Shown piece by piece: positions 7,869 through 16,673 of a stretch of DNA of 64,000 bases. Below the pieces are notes generated by a model. The model worked only from the letters and a program-made list of their open reading frames with translations, was not told where the DNA came from and ran no database searches. Each line of letters opens with the position of its first letter. Position 1 is the first letter of the stretch. The position numbers were made by a program, and so were the translations under genes. The stretch spans positions 593,353-657,352 of the forward strand of contig NZ_BBXF01000003.1 in assembly GCF_001570585.1 (NCBI RefSeq). Reading direction: 5' to 3'. The stretch comes from Herbidospora daliensis (GTDB taxonomy: Bacteria > Actinomycetota > Actinomycetes > Streptosporangiales > Streptosporangiaceae).

Positions 7869-8807
7869 ATGAGACGTATTTTGCTGGCGGTGAGTTTACC
7901 TCTGGTTCTCCTTGCCGCCGGATGCTCCGGCACCCCTCAGGAAAGGCAGGACCCGTTGACCACCGCCCTCACCCCCCGCGTCGCCGGCACCGCCGCCGTC
8001 GACGGCCGCCAGGACCTCCTGACGATCGCCTCGGCCGCCCTCGGCCGCGAGGCGCTGGTGTGGGTGCTCAAACCGGCGGGCTGGACGGAGGGCTCGACCG
8101 GCTGGCCGGTCCTCTACCTGCTGCACGGCTGCTGCGAGCCGACCGGCGACACCTGGCTGACCAAGGGCGAGGCGGCACGTGTCACCGAGAACCTGAAGGC
8201 GGTCGTGGTCGTCCCCGAGGGCGGCGGCGACGGCTGGTACGCCGACTGGCTCGACGGCCCGGCGTGGGAGACCTTCCACCTGAAGGAGATGCTCCCCCTG
8301 GTGGAGGACCTCTACGGCGTGGGCGACCGCCGCGCGATAGCGGGCCTGTCGATGGGCGGCCACGGCGCGATGGGCTACGCCGCCCGCAACCCCGGCCTGT
8401 TCGAGGCGGCGGCCTCGTTCTCCGGCGTGCTCGACATCAGAATGGACGTCCCCGGTTTCTCGTCCTTCCTGAAGGACAACGGCGCCGACCCCGACCAGCT
8501 CTGGGGCCCGCTGCCCGCCCGCGAGGACAACTGGCGCGCCCACAACCCCGCCGACCTCGCCGCGCAACTGAAAGACCTGCGCCTCTACGTGTCGTCGGGC
8601 AACGGCGAACCGGGCGAACTCGACGACGGCGGCGGCACCGACTTCGGCGAACAGTCCATCCTCCGCCAGAACCAGCGTTTCCTCCGCGCCGCCCGCCTCG
8701 CCGGCCTGACCGTCGAAACCGACCTCTACGGCAACGGCAAACACGACTGGCCCTATTGGACCCGCGCCCTGGAACGCGCCCTCCCCACCCTGTTGCCAGA
8801 AGCCTGA
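7869..8807 (+). CDS. Esterase lipoprotein (alpha/beta hydrolase, PF00756 type)
   Basis: 312 residues. A lipoprotein signal ends in LLAAGC, placing the lipidated Cys at position 19 and the enzyme on the outer face of the membrane. The fold is that of the esterase D / antigen 85 family. It has YLLHGCCEPTGDTWL for the oxyanion region, the nucleophile elbow GLSMGG with S161, and GNGKHDWPYW supplying the catalytic His near residue 295. Family members hydrolyse short acyl esters or transfer acyl groups onto sugars. The substrate here is unknown. Its divergent position next to the sialic-type glycan operon makes glycan O-deacetylation a possibility, but only by proximity. No strong ribosome site was found; a near-leaderless mRNA is possible. 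Confidence 0.83.
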   Translation: MRRILLAVSLPLVLLAAGCSGTPQERQDPLTTALTPRVAGTAAVDGRQDLLTIASAALGREALVWVLKPAGWTEGSTGWPVLYLLHGCCEPTGDTWLTKGEAARVTENLKAVVVVPEGGGDGWYADWLDGPAWETFHLKEMLPLVEDLYGVGDRRAIAGLSMGGHGAMGYAARNPGLFEAAASFSGVLDIRMDVPGFSSFLKDNGADPDQLWGPLPAREDNWRAHNPADLAAQLKDLRLYVSSGNGEPGELDDGGGTDFGEQSILRQNQRFLRAARLAGLTVETDLYGNGKHDWPYWTRALERALPTLLPEA

Positions 8808-8830
8808 TCCGTCCCGCCGTCGATGCTCAC

Positions 8831-8872
8831 AACCCTTTTTCCGTTACGGCTCCGCCGGGCCGGCCACCCGAC
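8831..8872. repeat. Dispersed repeat, copy 1
   Basis: About 42 bp beginning with a T5 run (TTTTTCCGTTACGGCTCCGC) and continuing into GGCCGGCCACCCGACC. It recurs with two mismatches at 31637-31678 in the same orientation. Both copies lie just downstream of a plus-strand stop codon. It may be a shared 3'-end or repetitive extragenic element. Nothing in it looks coding. Confidence 0.7.
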
Positions 8873-8915
8873 CACGCGCGACCACCCGACCTGCCCGCGC
8901 CGGGAATGCGGAGCC

Positions 8916-9152
8916 CGACACCCCTGAGCTCTGCGGCAGTCGTGCCCGCGCGGGAATGAGAAGGCCCGACGACCCTCGGTTCGTTCGAGCGGTCGGGCCC
9001 GCGCGGGCTCGACACCCTAGAGCTCTGCGGCAGTCGTGCCCGCGCGGGAATGCGATGGCCCGACGACCCTTGGTTCGTTCGAGCGGTCGTGCCCGCGCGA
9101 ATGCGAAGGCTCGACGACCCTCGGTTCGTTCGAGCGGTCGTGTCCGCGCGGG
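8916..9152. repeat. 94-bp tandem repeat with palindromic sub-units, non-coding
   Basis: Two full units (8916-9009 and 9010-9103) share two blocks. Block A (8916-8958 and 9010-9052) contains GAGCTC, CTGCGGCAG and the palindrome CCCGCGCGGG. Block B (8967-8995 and 9061-9089) recurs a third time at 9112-9140 in a truncated unit. Block B folds into a stem: ACGACC and CTCG pair with CGAG and GGTCGT around a 7-nt loop, with one bulged base. Open frames across the tract are arginine-rich with no start context, so it is taken as a REP-like extragenic array between the esterase gene and the NRPS locus. Confidence 0.75.
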
Positions 9153-9174
9153 CGTTGTGTCTTTTCTCTTTCTG

Positions 9175-9200
9175 TGATTTGCCGAAATTTCCGGAAATCA
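9175..9200 (-). terminator. Possible stem-loop at the end of the NRPS minus-strand operon
   Basis: TGATTT-g-CCG pairs with CGG-AAATCA around a 7-nt loop, with one bulged base. The stem includes the stop codon of the condensation-like gene. Read on the minus strand it is followed by a purine-rich stretch rather than a U-run, so termination efficiency is doubtful. Confidence 0.35.
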
Positions 9201-10670
9201 GCGGCCGGACCCCTCGGAGCCCGCCACGACATAGTGGCGAGGGGTGGTCGCCGCCATTCGGCCGGGGAGGAGGCGGAGGCATTCGGTGTGCAATTCCGCC
9301 GGGGTCAGCGGCGTTTCCACGCGGCAGACGAGATCTTTGTCGACCGACGCCGGAATGCCGCAGGCGTCCGTCGCCAGTCGGGTCACTTCCGGCAGTGAGA
9401 TCCATTGTCCGTCGCTGAACACCCAGGAATCGTCCCGCTCAACCGGGACGATTCCTGAAATTTCGGAAATGTCGCAGACATTTCCGTCCCCGGCCGCGAT
9501 CAATATCTTGGCGATTCCCTCGCCCAGCCTCAGTGTGTCCTGCCGGGGCAGCACACGCGGGTCGGACCACAGGGTCAGGTCGAGTTCGCCGTGCAGGCGG
9601 TTGACCCACAACGCCGTCCGGCACGGCAGCGTCGCCTCCGGCAGCCACACGGCCCGCACCTCGTCGCCGCTCGTCGCCGGACGCCCGGTGCGGCCGGCGC
9701 CGCTCATGTCGTTGAACACCAGGTCGCGGGCGAAGAACACGCCGCGGTCGCGCTGCACGCGCTCCATGACGGCGATCAGCGCGTCCGCGTCGAAGCGGCT
9801 GTTCTGGTACGCCCCCAGCGCCGCCCCCCGCACCCCCGCGAGCACCTCCTCGAAGGAGGCCGACACCGGCACCGGGACCAGCGCGTCCTGGGCCAGGGGG
9901 CCGACGTAGGAGCGCAGGTCGGGGCGGAACCGGTTGGCCGAGATCGATAAGACCGCCGTCAGCGGCAGGCCGCCCCGCAGGCCCGACAGCGCCGCGTACG
10001 CGGCCAGGACGGCGGCCGAGGCGCTCACCCCGGTCCGGGCGGAGATGCGGGCCAGCGCGCGGGCCGCGCCGGCCGAGCGCACCCGCAGGCGCGGCAGCCG
10101 CCACTCGTGCCCCGTGTCGTCGACCGACACGGTGAGCGTCGAGCGCGGCACCCGCGTCAGCGCGCCGTCCCAGTAGCGCAGCGCCGCCTCGGCCCGTTTG
10201 CGGCCCGCCGGGGAGGTCTCGGCGAGCGCGACGTCGACGGGCTGCGGGGCGGTGACGGGGTCGAGCGGCTTGCCGACGGCGATGTCGTCCCAGTCGGCCA
10301 GCAGCACGGCGAGCCCGGCCGCGTCGGCGGCGCTGTGGGTGGTCACCAGCGTCACCTGGTCGCCCGACACGCCCACCCGCAGCGGCAGCTCGTGCTCCAG
10401 GTCGAACCGGACCGTGTGGTCGGCCTCGGGGCCGAGCGCGATCTCGCCGGAGCCGTGCACCCGCTGCACGTCGCCGTGGAAGGTGGTCCGCAGCGACTCG
10501 TGCCGGGCCACGAGGCGGCGCACCGCCTCCTCGACCGCGACGCCGGCCGGGAGGGTGCGTACCACCCGGTAGTTCATGTGCTCGGGCGGGTCGGTGCGCA
10601 CGCAGCGCACCATGTTGGCCTGGCCCATCGTGAGCGGGCCCTCGCGGGCGGGCAGCCCGGAGAAGTTCAC
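9198..10670 (-). CDS. Stand-alone condensation-domain-like protein
   Basis: 490 residues from the GTG at 10670, overlapping the stop of the large synthetase by 4 nt. It has the two-lobed condensation fold in outline: an N-terminal MVRCVRTDPPEHMNYRVVRTLP, a core strand VTLVTTHSAADAAG, and a C-terminal YVGPLAQDALVPVPVSASFEEVL region. The catalytic HHxxxDG motif is degenerate: T111-H112-S-A-A-D116-A117. The second His and the Asp remain, but the first His and the Gly are lost. It may act as an interface or release partner, as a free C domain joining the chain to a soluble nucleophile, or be non-catalytic. The last roughly 110 residues are not recognisably condensation-like. Confidence 0.75.
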   Translation of the reverse strand: MNFSGLPAREGPLTMGQANMVRCVRTDPPEHMNYRVVRTLPAGVAVEEAVRRLVARHESLRTTFHGDVQRVHGSGEIALGPEADHTVRFDLEHELPLRVGVSGDQVTLVTTHSAADAAGLAVLLADWDDIAVGKPLDPVTAPQPVDVALAETSPAGRKRAEAALRYWDGALTRVPRSTLTVSVDDTGHEWRLPRLRVRSAGAARALARISARTGVSASAAVLAAYAALSGLRGGLPLTAVLSISANRFRPDLRSYVGPLAQDALVPVPVSASFEEVLAGVRGAALGAYQNSRFDADALIAVMERVQRDRGVFFARDLVFNDMSGAGRTGRPATSGDEVRAVWLPEATLPCRTALWVNRLHGELDLTLWSDPRVLPRQDTLRLGEGIAKILIAAGDGNVCDISEISGIVPVERDDSWVFSDGQWISLPEVTRLATDACGIPASVDKDLVCRVETPLTPAELHTECLRLLPGRMAATTPRHYVVAGSEGSGR

Positions 10671-13600
10671 TGGGGCCTCCCGTGGACGAGCGCGGCGGCC
10701 TCCTCGTCGGAGAGCTCGTCGAGCTCGGCGACGATCATCTCCTCCAGCACGGCGGCCAGCTGCTCCACGGTCGGGGCGTCGAAGATGACCCTGATCGGCA
10801 CCTCGATCCCGGTGATGGCCTTGATCCTCGCCAGCGCGCGGGCCGCCAGCAGCGAGTGGCCGCCGATGGCGAAGAAGTCGTCCAGCGCGCCGACCCCGGT
10901 GAGGCCGAGCACCGAGTCGTACACCTCCGCGACGAGCGCCTCGGCGTCGCCGCGCGGTTCGACGTGCCCGAGCGAGGCGCCCGCGTCGGGCGCCGGCAGC
11001 GCCCGCCGGTCGACCTTCCCGTGGGGGGTCAGCGGCAGCGCGTCGAGCCACATCCAGACCGAGGGGATCATGTACGACGGCAGCGCGTCGCCCGTCCATC
11101 CGGCCAGGTCGGTCCGGGTGCCGGTGACGTAGGCGACCAGGCGGTCGGCGTCGGCGACGACCACGGCCCCGGTGACCGCCGGATGCGCGGTCAGCCGCAG
11201 CTCGATCTCGGCCGGTTCGACCCGGTGGCCGCGCACCTTCACCTGGTCGTCGACGCGCCCGAGGAACTCCAGCCGCCCGTTGGCCAGGAACCGGGCCCGG
11301 TCGCCGGTCAGGTAGAGCCGCCCGTCGGGCGTGGGCCGGAACCGCTCGGCGGTCAGCGCGGGCCGGTTCAGGTAGCCGTCGGCCAGCCCGGGGCCGCCCA
11401 GGCAGAGCTCGCCCGGCATGCCCGGCGGCACCGGATGCCCGTGGGCGTCCAGCACCCGCGCCACCACGCCCCCGACGGGCCGCCCGATCGACGGGCGCTC
11501 CTCGCCGGTCACGTCGCCCGCGGTGGCGATGATGGTGCCCTCGGTCGGCCCGTAGGTGTTCACCAGGCGGATCGACTCGCCGAACCGGGCCCGCCACCGG
11601 GCCACGGCCGCGCCGCTCAGCTCCTCGCCGCCGAGGACGACCAGCCGCAGCCCCGGGGGCATCTCGACGTCGAGGGTGACCAACTCGTGGAAGTAGGCCG
11701 TCGGCAGGTCGAGCACCGTCACGTCGCGCCCGCGCGGCGAGGCCAGGAAGGCCGGCAGCGTCAGCGGCCCGCCGGGCAGCAGTTCGAGGGTGGCCCCGGC
11801 GGCCAGCGCCGGATAGATCTCCTCGGCGTGGGTGTCGAAGGAGTAGGCCGCGAACTGCACCACGTGGTCGCCCGGTGCGAGCCCGTACGCCTCCCGCATC
11901 CACGCCACCCGCGTGGCCAGCGCCCGGTGCCCGACCACGACGCCCTTGGGCGTGCCGGTGGAGCCCGAGGTGAACAGCACGTAGGCGGCGTCCTCGTGGC
12001 TTCCCCCGGCGGCCTCGGCGCGCAGGAACGCCTTGCGCGCCTCGGGCAGCGCCGGGTCGACGGGCAGGTACGCCGCCCCGGAGGCCCAGGCCCCCAGGAG
12101 CGCCCCGATGCCCTCGGGGGTGCGGTCGAGCCCGACCTCCCGGATCGTGCGCCCGTTCTCGTGCACGGCGATCGGCAGTTCCCCGTAGGCGACGACGCGC
12201 CCGTCGGTCCGGATGGCGGTCGCGCCGGGCCGTTCGGCGATCTGCCGGGCGATCATCGCGGGCACCCGCTCGGGTTCGGGCAGCGCGGGCCCGTGCCCGG
12301 CCTCCTCCAGGAAGGCGAGGTCGGCGTCGGTCAGCAGCGGCAGCTCCGAGAGCCGCCGGGCCGGGTCGGCGACCACGCCGAGCAGCAGCGTCTTCAGCCG
12401 GGCGGCCAGGCCCTCGGCGGTGGCGGCGTCGTAGAGCAGGGTGTCGTACTCCAGCTGGACGTGCAGGCCCTCGGGGTCCTGCCAGGCCTCCAGCAGCAGG
12501 TCGAACTTGGCCTGGGCGTGCCCGCTCGGCAGGTCGGTCACCGTCAGCCCGGCGAACGGGCGCGGCACCCGGCCGGTCTCGTGGGTGTGCAGGATCGCCA
12601 TCGTCTGGAAGACCGGCGTCCGGGTCAGGTCGCGCTCCAGCCGGAGCTCGGTGACCAGCTTCTCGAACGGGACGCCGCGGTGCTGGAAGGCGTCCAGGAC
12701 GGTGGCCCGGGTCGACCGCAGCAGGTCGGTGAAGAGCGGGTCGCCCGACAGGTCGCCGCGCAGCACCAGGATGTCGGTCAGGTAGCCGATCACCGATTCG
12801 AGCGCGACCGTGTCGCGCCCGGCGTTGGAGGTGCCGACGAGGATGTCGGTCCGCCCGGTGTGCCGGGACAGGGTGGTCTGGTAGGCGGCCAGCAGCGCCA
12901 TGAACAGCGTGACCCGGTTGTCGCGGGCCAGCGCGACCAGCCGCTCGGTCTCGGCGAGGCCGATGCGGAAGGAGACCGTCGCGCCCGGCCCGGCGTTGCC
13001 CGTGCGGGGCCGGTCGGGGTGCAGGTCGAGCGGGGTGGGGGCGGCCAGCTGCCGCCGCCAGTAGTCGACCGCCGGGCCGGCGTCGCGGGCCCGCTGCCAG
13101 ACCGCGACGTCGCCGAACTGCAGCGGCACCGGCGGCAGCTCGACGCCGGAGTAGGCGTCGGCGAGCTCGTCGAGCAGGATGTTCAGCGACACCCCGTCGC
13201 CGGTGATGTGGTGGGCCACCACGCAGAGCACGTGCGCGCCCGGCGCCTCGACCACGGTGACCCTGATCGCCGGTCCGGCGGTGAGGTCGAACGGGGTGTT
13301 GACCCGGTCGGCGACCGGCCGGGCGGGGTCGTCGGCGGTGATCCACTCGATGACCGGGGTGGTGTCGAGGATCGCGACGACGGGCTCGCCGTCGACCGCG
13401 GGGAAGCTGGTGCGGAGGATCTCGTGCCGGTTGGCGACCGTGGTCAGGGCGTCCTGGAGCCGGGCGCGGTCGAGGTCGCCGGCCAGGCGCCGGACCATCC
13501 ACATGTTGAACCCGGCGTCGGTGTCGGGGTGGAGCCGGTTGAGGAACCACAGGCGCTCCTGCCCGGCCGACAGCGGCGGCGTGGTGCCGGCCGGGCGCGG

Positions 13601-16579
13601 CCGGGGCACGTGGTCGACCGGCGGGCGGGCCGCGTCGACCTCGGCGGCCAGCCCGGCGACCGTCGGGTGCAGGAACACCGTGCTCACCGGCAGCCTGACC
13701 GGCAGGCGGGCGATCACCCGGGTGGCCAGCAGCGAGTGCCCGCCCAGGGCGAAGAAGTCGTCGTCGCCCCCCGGGAGCTCCGCGTTGAGCACGTCGGCGA
13801 ACACCTTGGCGACCAGCCGCTCGGTCCGGGTCTTCAGCATGCGGGCCGGCGCGGCGGTGGCCCCGGCCTTCGGCAGCGCCTTGCGGTCGACCTTCCCGTT
13901 GGGGGTCAGCGGCAGCGCGTCGAGCACCACGACCCGGCTCGGCACCATGTACGCCGGCAGCAGCCGCCGCGTCTCGTCGCGCACGCGGGCGGCGTCGCCG
14001 GTGACGAACGCGACGATGGTGTCGTCCTGGACGGCGCACACCGCCTGGCCGACCCCGTCGATCGCCTCCAGCACGGTCTCGATCTCGCCGAGCTCGATCC
14101 GGTGCCCGCGCAGCTTGACCTGGTTGTCGGTCCGGCCGAGGAACTCCAGGGTCCCGTCGCCGAGCATCCTGACCAGGTCGCCGGTCCGGTAGAACCCGTC
14201 GGCGGTGAACCGCTCGGCGGTCAGCTCGGGCCGGTCGTGGTAGCCCAGGGCGACGCCGAGCCCGCCGATGCGCAGCTCGCCGGGCACCCCGATGGGGGCC
14301 AGGTCGCCGTGGGGCGCGACGACCCGGACGACCGTGCCCGGAGTCGGGCGGCCGATGCTGATGGCCTCGGCGTCGCGCGGCACGTCCCAGGTGGTCGAGT
14401 AGATCGTGGTCTCGGTGGGGCCGTAGCCGTTGATCAGCCGCCGGGTGCGGGCGGTCAGCTCGCGGGCGAGCTTGGGCGGCAGGGGCTCCCCGGCGGTGAT
14501 CGCGGTGACCGGCGGCCAGTCGGCGGTGAGCAGCACCCGCCAGCCCGACGGCGTCGCCTGCACGTGGGTGACCCCGTGGTCGCGGATGAGGTCGGCGACC
14601 ACCTGGGCGTCGCGGGCGTCGTCGGCGAACACCAGCCGCCCGCCCGTGATCAGCGGCAGGAACAGCTCGACGGCCGAGATGTCGAACGCGGTGCTGGTGA
14701 GCGCCAGCCACACGTCGGCGGGCGTCGACCCGACGACGTCGCGCATGCCGAGCAGCAGGTTCGCCAGCGCCGGGTGCGGCACGACCACGCCCTTGGGCCG
14801 GCCGGTTGACCCGGAGGTGTAGAGAATGTAAGCGGGTGCGTCAGAGGAGGTCGGGGTGAAGTCGGCTTCGGGGACGGCGAGGTCCTCGTCGCGCAGCACG
14901 ACCTCCGCGCCTGAATCTTTCAGAATGTATTCAACCCGCGCCTGCGGGTAGGCCGGGTCGACCGGCAGGTAGGCCGCCCCCGCGAAGTGGGCCGCCAGCA
15001 TCGCGACGACGGTCTGCACGCCCCGCGAGGTCCTGATCGCGACCAGCCGCGCGGGCGGCAGCGAGGCCGCCACCGACGTCGCCCAGCGCAGCAGCTCGCC
15101 GTAGGTGACGTCGTCGACGGCCAGTGCGTCGGGGGTGCGCCCGGCCTGCTCGACGAACAGCGAGGTCCAATTGGCGACGTCGTACCCGGGCGCGCCCCGG
15201 CCCTGCTCGGTCAGCCAGGCCCGCTCGGCGGCGGGCAGCAGGTCGGCGGTGTCGAGCGGCCGGTCGGGCGCGTCGAGGAGGGCGGCCAGCAGGGTGGCGA
15301 AGCGGGCGCCCATGTTCCGGGCGGTGGCCTCGGTGAACAACTCGGCGGAGTAGATCAGCGAGCCGGTCATGGTGCCGTCGGGGTGCGGCCACAGGTCGAG
15401 CGAGAGGTCGCAGCGGGCGCCGGTGAAGCCGCTCGGGAACGCCTCGGCGTCGAGCCCGGGGAGCGGGCTCGACACCGTGTCGGCGGTGTAGCTGTGCAGG
15501 GCGAACATGGTCTGGAAGACCGGCGTGCGGCTCAGGTCGCGGGGAAGGCCGAGCTCGGCGATGACGCGCTCCAGCGGCACGTCGGCGTGGGACATGGCCT
15601 CGATCAGCGTCCGCCGGGTCGCCTTGACCGCCTCGGCGAACGTGCCGGCCGGGGCTAATCGGAGCGGCAGCGTGTTGGTCAGGTGGCCGATGACCTGCTC
15701 CAGGCCGACGTCGTCGCGGCGGGAGACCGGGGTGCCGACGCAGAAGTCGTCCTGGCCGGAGTGCCGCGCCAGGAACACCGCGAACGCGGTCAGGTAGAGC
15801 ATGAACGGCGTGGCCCGCATGGCGCGCGCCGTCTCGGCGGCCCGTACGGCGGTCGCGGCGTCGATCTCCACGATCACCTCGCCGCCCGCGCCGCCGCGCC
15901 GGGCCGGGCGCGGCAGGTCGGTCGGCAGGTCGAGCACCGGCACGTCGCGCAGCCGCTCGACCCACCAGCTCGTGTGCCCCGCCTCGGGCGCGTGGACCTG
16001 CGGTTTCAGTGGTGGGAGCGCTCCAGTTCCGCCGTACGCGTCGGCCAGCTCGCGGGCCAGCACCGCCACCGACAGGCCGTCGGCGATGATGTGGTGCAGC
16101 GCGACGGCCAGCACGTGGTCGTCGGGGGCCAGCTCGATCAGCACGACCCTGATCGGCGGTTGCGACAGGTCCATCGGCGTGTTCGCCAGGTCGCGCACCA
16201 TCTCCCGCGCCCGGCCGGGATCGGCCGCCGTGAGCCGGGTGATCGGCACCGGGCCCGGCGGCAGCACCTCGGCGGCCGCGGTGGGGAAGCGGGTGCGCAG
16301 GTTCTCCTGCCGGGCGGCCGCGGTCTCGAACGCCAGGGCCAGCCTCGGGACGTCGAGGGGGCCGCGCAACCGGTAGGCGTGGCAGGTCGTGTAGGACGGG
16401 TCTTCGGGGTCGAGCTGGTGCAGGAACCAGAGGCGTTCCTGCCCGGGGGAGAGGGCGCGAGCCAAAGGGGGAACCGCCAAACTAAAACTGGAAAGTTTGC
16501 TTACAGTTAGCGAGATCGCCGTCAGTGAACCACGCGGACGGAGGGGCCGACAAGACCTCCTCCCGGTCATTGTCCGCAC
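10667..16579 (-). CDS. Dimodular NRPS, C-A-PCP-C-A-PCP
   Basis: About 1,970 residues counted from the GTG at 16579. Order: C1 (LSPGQERLWFLHQL; HHIIADG near 158), A1 (about 469-900; YTSGSTGRPKG near 583), PCP1 (GGHSLL near 949), C2 (about 1000-1430; HHITGDG near 1121), A2 (about 1438-1865; FTSGSTGTPKG near 1538), PCP2 (GGHSLL near 1906). No epimerase or thioesterase is present. Pocket residues aligned by eye to GrsA are D-I-V-Q-I-A-G-I-Y (A1, unassigned) and D-T-E-D-V-G-T-I-I (A2; the acidic pair suggests a cationic amino acid). The start is uncertain: GTG 16579, ATG 16570 and a TTG at 16480 are in frame, none with a good ribosome site. It lacks release chemistry and probably hands its chain to the divergent synthetase. 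Confidence 0.92.
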   Translation of the reverse strand: MRTMTGRRSCRPLRPRGSLTAISLTVSKLSSFSLAVPPLARALSPGQERLWFLHQLDPEDPSYTTCHAYRLRGPLDVPRLALAFETAAARQENLRTRFPTAAAEVLPPGPVPITRLTAADPGRAREMVRDLANTPMDLSQPPIRVVLIELAPDDHVLAVALHHIIADGLSVAVLARELADAYGGTGALPPLKPQVHAPEAGHTSWWVERLRDVPVLDLPTDLPRPARRGGAGGEVIVEIDAATAVRAAETARAMRATPFMLYLTAFAVFLARHSGQDDFCVGTPVSRRDDVGLEQVIGHLTNTLPLRLAPAGTFAEAVKATRRTLIEAMSHADVPLERVIAELGLPRDLSRTPVFQTMFALHSYTADTVSSPLPGLDAEAFPSGFTGARCDLSLDLWPHPDGTMTGSLIYSAELFTEATARNMGARFATLLAALLDAPDRPLDTADLLPAAERAWLTEQGRGAPGYDVANWTSLFVEQAGRTPDALAVDDVTYGELLRWATSVAASLPPARLVAIRTSRGVQTVVAMLAAHFAGAAYLPVDPAYPQARVEYILKDSGAEVVLRDEDLAVPEADFTPTSSDAPAYILYTSGSTGRPKGVVVPHPALANLLLGMRDVVGSTPADVWLALTSTAFDISAVELFLPLITGGRLVFADDARDAQVVADLIRDHGVTHVQATPSGWRVLLTADWPPVTAITAGEPLPPKLARELTARTRRLINGYGPTETTIYSTTWDVPRDAEAISIGRPTPGTVVRVVAPHGDLAPIGVPGELRIGGLGVALGYHDRPELTAERFTADGFYRTGDLVRMLGDGTLEFLGRTDNQVKLRGHRIELGEIETVLEAIDGVGQAVCAVQDDTIVAFVTGDAARVRDETRRLLPAYMVPSRVVVLDALPLTPNGKVDRKALPKAGATAAPARMLKTRTERLVAKVFADVLNAELPGGDDDFFALGGHSLLATRVIARLPVRLPVSTVFLHPTVAGLAAEVDAARPPVDHVPRPRPAGTTPPLSAGQERLWFLNRLHPDTDAGFNMWMVRRLAGDLDRARLQDALTTVANRHEILRTSFPAVDGEPVVAILDTTPVIEWITADDPARPVADRVNTPFDLTAGPAIRVTVVEAPGAHVLCVVAHHITGDGVSLNILLDELADAYSGVELPPVPLQFGDVAVWQRARDAGPAVDYWRRQLAAPTPLDLHPDRPRTGNAGPGATVSFRIGLAETERLVALARDNRVTLFMALLAAYQTTLSRHTGRTDILVGTSNAGRDTVALESVIGYLTDILVLRGDLSGDPLFTDLLRSTRATVLDAFQHRGVPFEKLVTELRLERDLTRTPVFQTMAILHTHETGRVPRPFAGLTVTDLPSGHAQAKFDLLLEAWQDPEGLHVQLEYDTLLYDAATAEGLAARLKTLLLGVVADPARRLSELPLLTDADLAFLEEAGHGPALPEPERVPAMIARQIAERPGATAIRTDGRVVAYGELPIAVHENGRTIREVGLDRTPEGIGALLGAWASGAAYLPVDPALPEARKAFLRAEAAGGSHEDAAYVLFTSGSTGTPKGVVVGHRALATRVAWMREAYGLAPGDHVVQFAAYSFDTHAEEIYPALAAGATLELLPGGPLTLPAFLASPRGRDVTVLDLPTAYFHELVTLDVEMPPGLRLVVLGGEELSGAAVARWRARFGESIRLVNTYGPTEGTIIATAGDVTGEERPSIGRPVGGVVARVLDAHGHPVPPGMPGELCLGGPGLADGYLNRPALTAERFRPTPDGRLYLTGDRARFLANGRLEFLGRVDDQVKVRGHRVEPAEIELRLTAHPAVTGAVVVADADRLVAYVTGTRTDLAGWTGDALPSYMIPSVWMWLDALPLTPHGKVDRRALPAPDAGASLGHVEPRGDAEALVAEVYDSVLGLTGVGALDDFFAIGGHSLLAARALARIKAITGIEVPIRVIFDAPTVEQLAAVLEEMIVAELDELSDEEAAALVHGRPQ

Positions 16580-16614
16580 GTGGCGGGCCGTGCGAGACTG
16601 ACGATCTCCGCTTA

Positions 16615-16635
16615 ACTGTAAAGACTATTTACAGT
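16615..16635. promoter_or_regulatory. Operator palindrome in the divergent NRPS promoter
   Basis: ACTGTAAA (16615-16622), 5 bp, TTTACAGT (16628-16635): perfect 8-bp arms, and nearly symmetric flanks (TTA / AA). A third related half-site, TTACAGTTAG, lies at 16501-16510. The dyad covers the -10 hexamer of the minus-strand promoter described next and lies 39 bp before the plus-strand start at 16674. It is therefore well placed for a dimeric repressor controlling both synthetases. The TGTAAA-N5-TTTACA core is compatible with several families (GntR-, TetR- or Crp-like); the regulator is not evident nearby. Confidence 0.6.
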
Positions 16636-16650
16636 AAGGGAAATTGACAA
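16622..16650 (-). promoter_or_regulatory. Promoter of the dimodular NRPS gene
   Basis: On the minus strand TTGTCA (16650-16645), an exact 17-bp spacer and TAGTCT (16627-16622) form a good sigma-70-type promoter. It would start RNA near 16614, about 35 nt before the GTG at 16579. The -10 box sits inside the palindrome, implying repression. No equally good plus-strand promoter was found; TATTTA at 16626-16631 could serve as its -10. Confidence 0.5.
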
Positions 16651-16673
16651 ACCGTCGTCGGAAGAGACCTTGC

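Noticed and set aside
8916-9152. CRISPR-like array
   Set aside because: Repeats are contiguous 94-bp units with palindromic sub-blocks. There are no unique spacers of constant length and no cas genes.
8827-9405. Arginine/serine-rich open frames across the repeat tract on both strands
   Set aside because: They follow the 94-bp repeat, lack ribosome sites and overlap the end of the condensation gene. Repetition plus high GC explains the openness.
10682-14809. Very long open frame antisense to the dimodular NRPS
   Set aside because: Composition is Arg/Gly/Gln/Asp-rich with no domain. It is a mirror of GC-rich codon use on the other strand, where all NRPS motifs are present.
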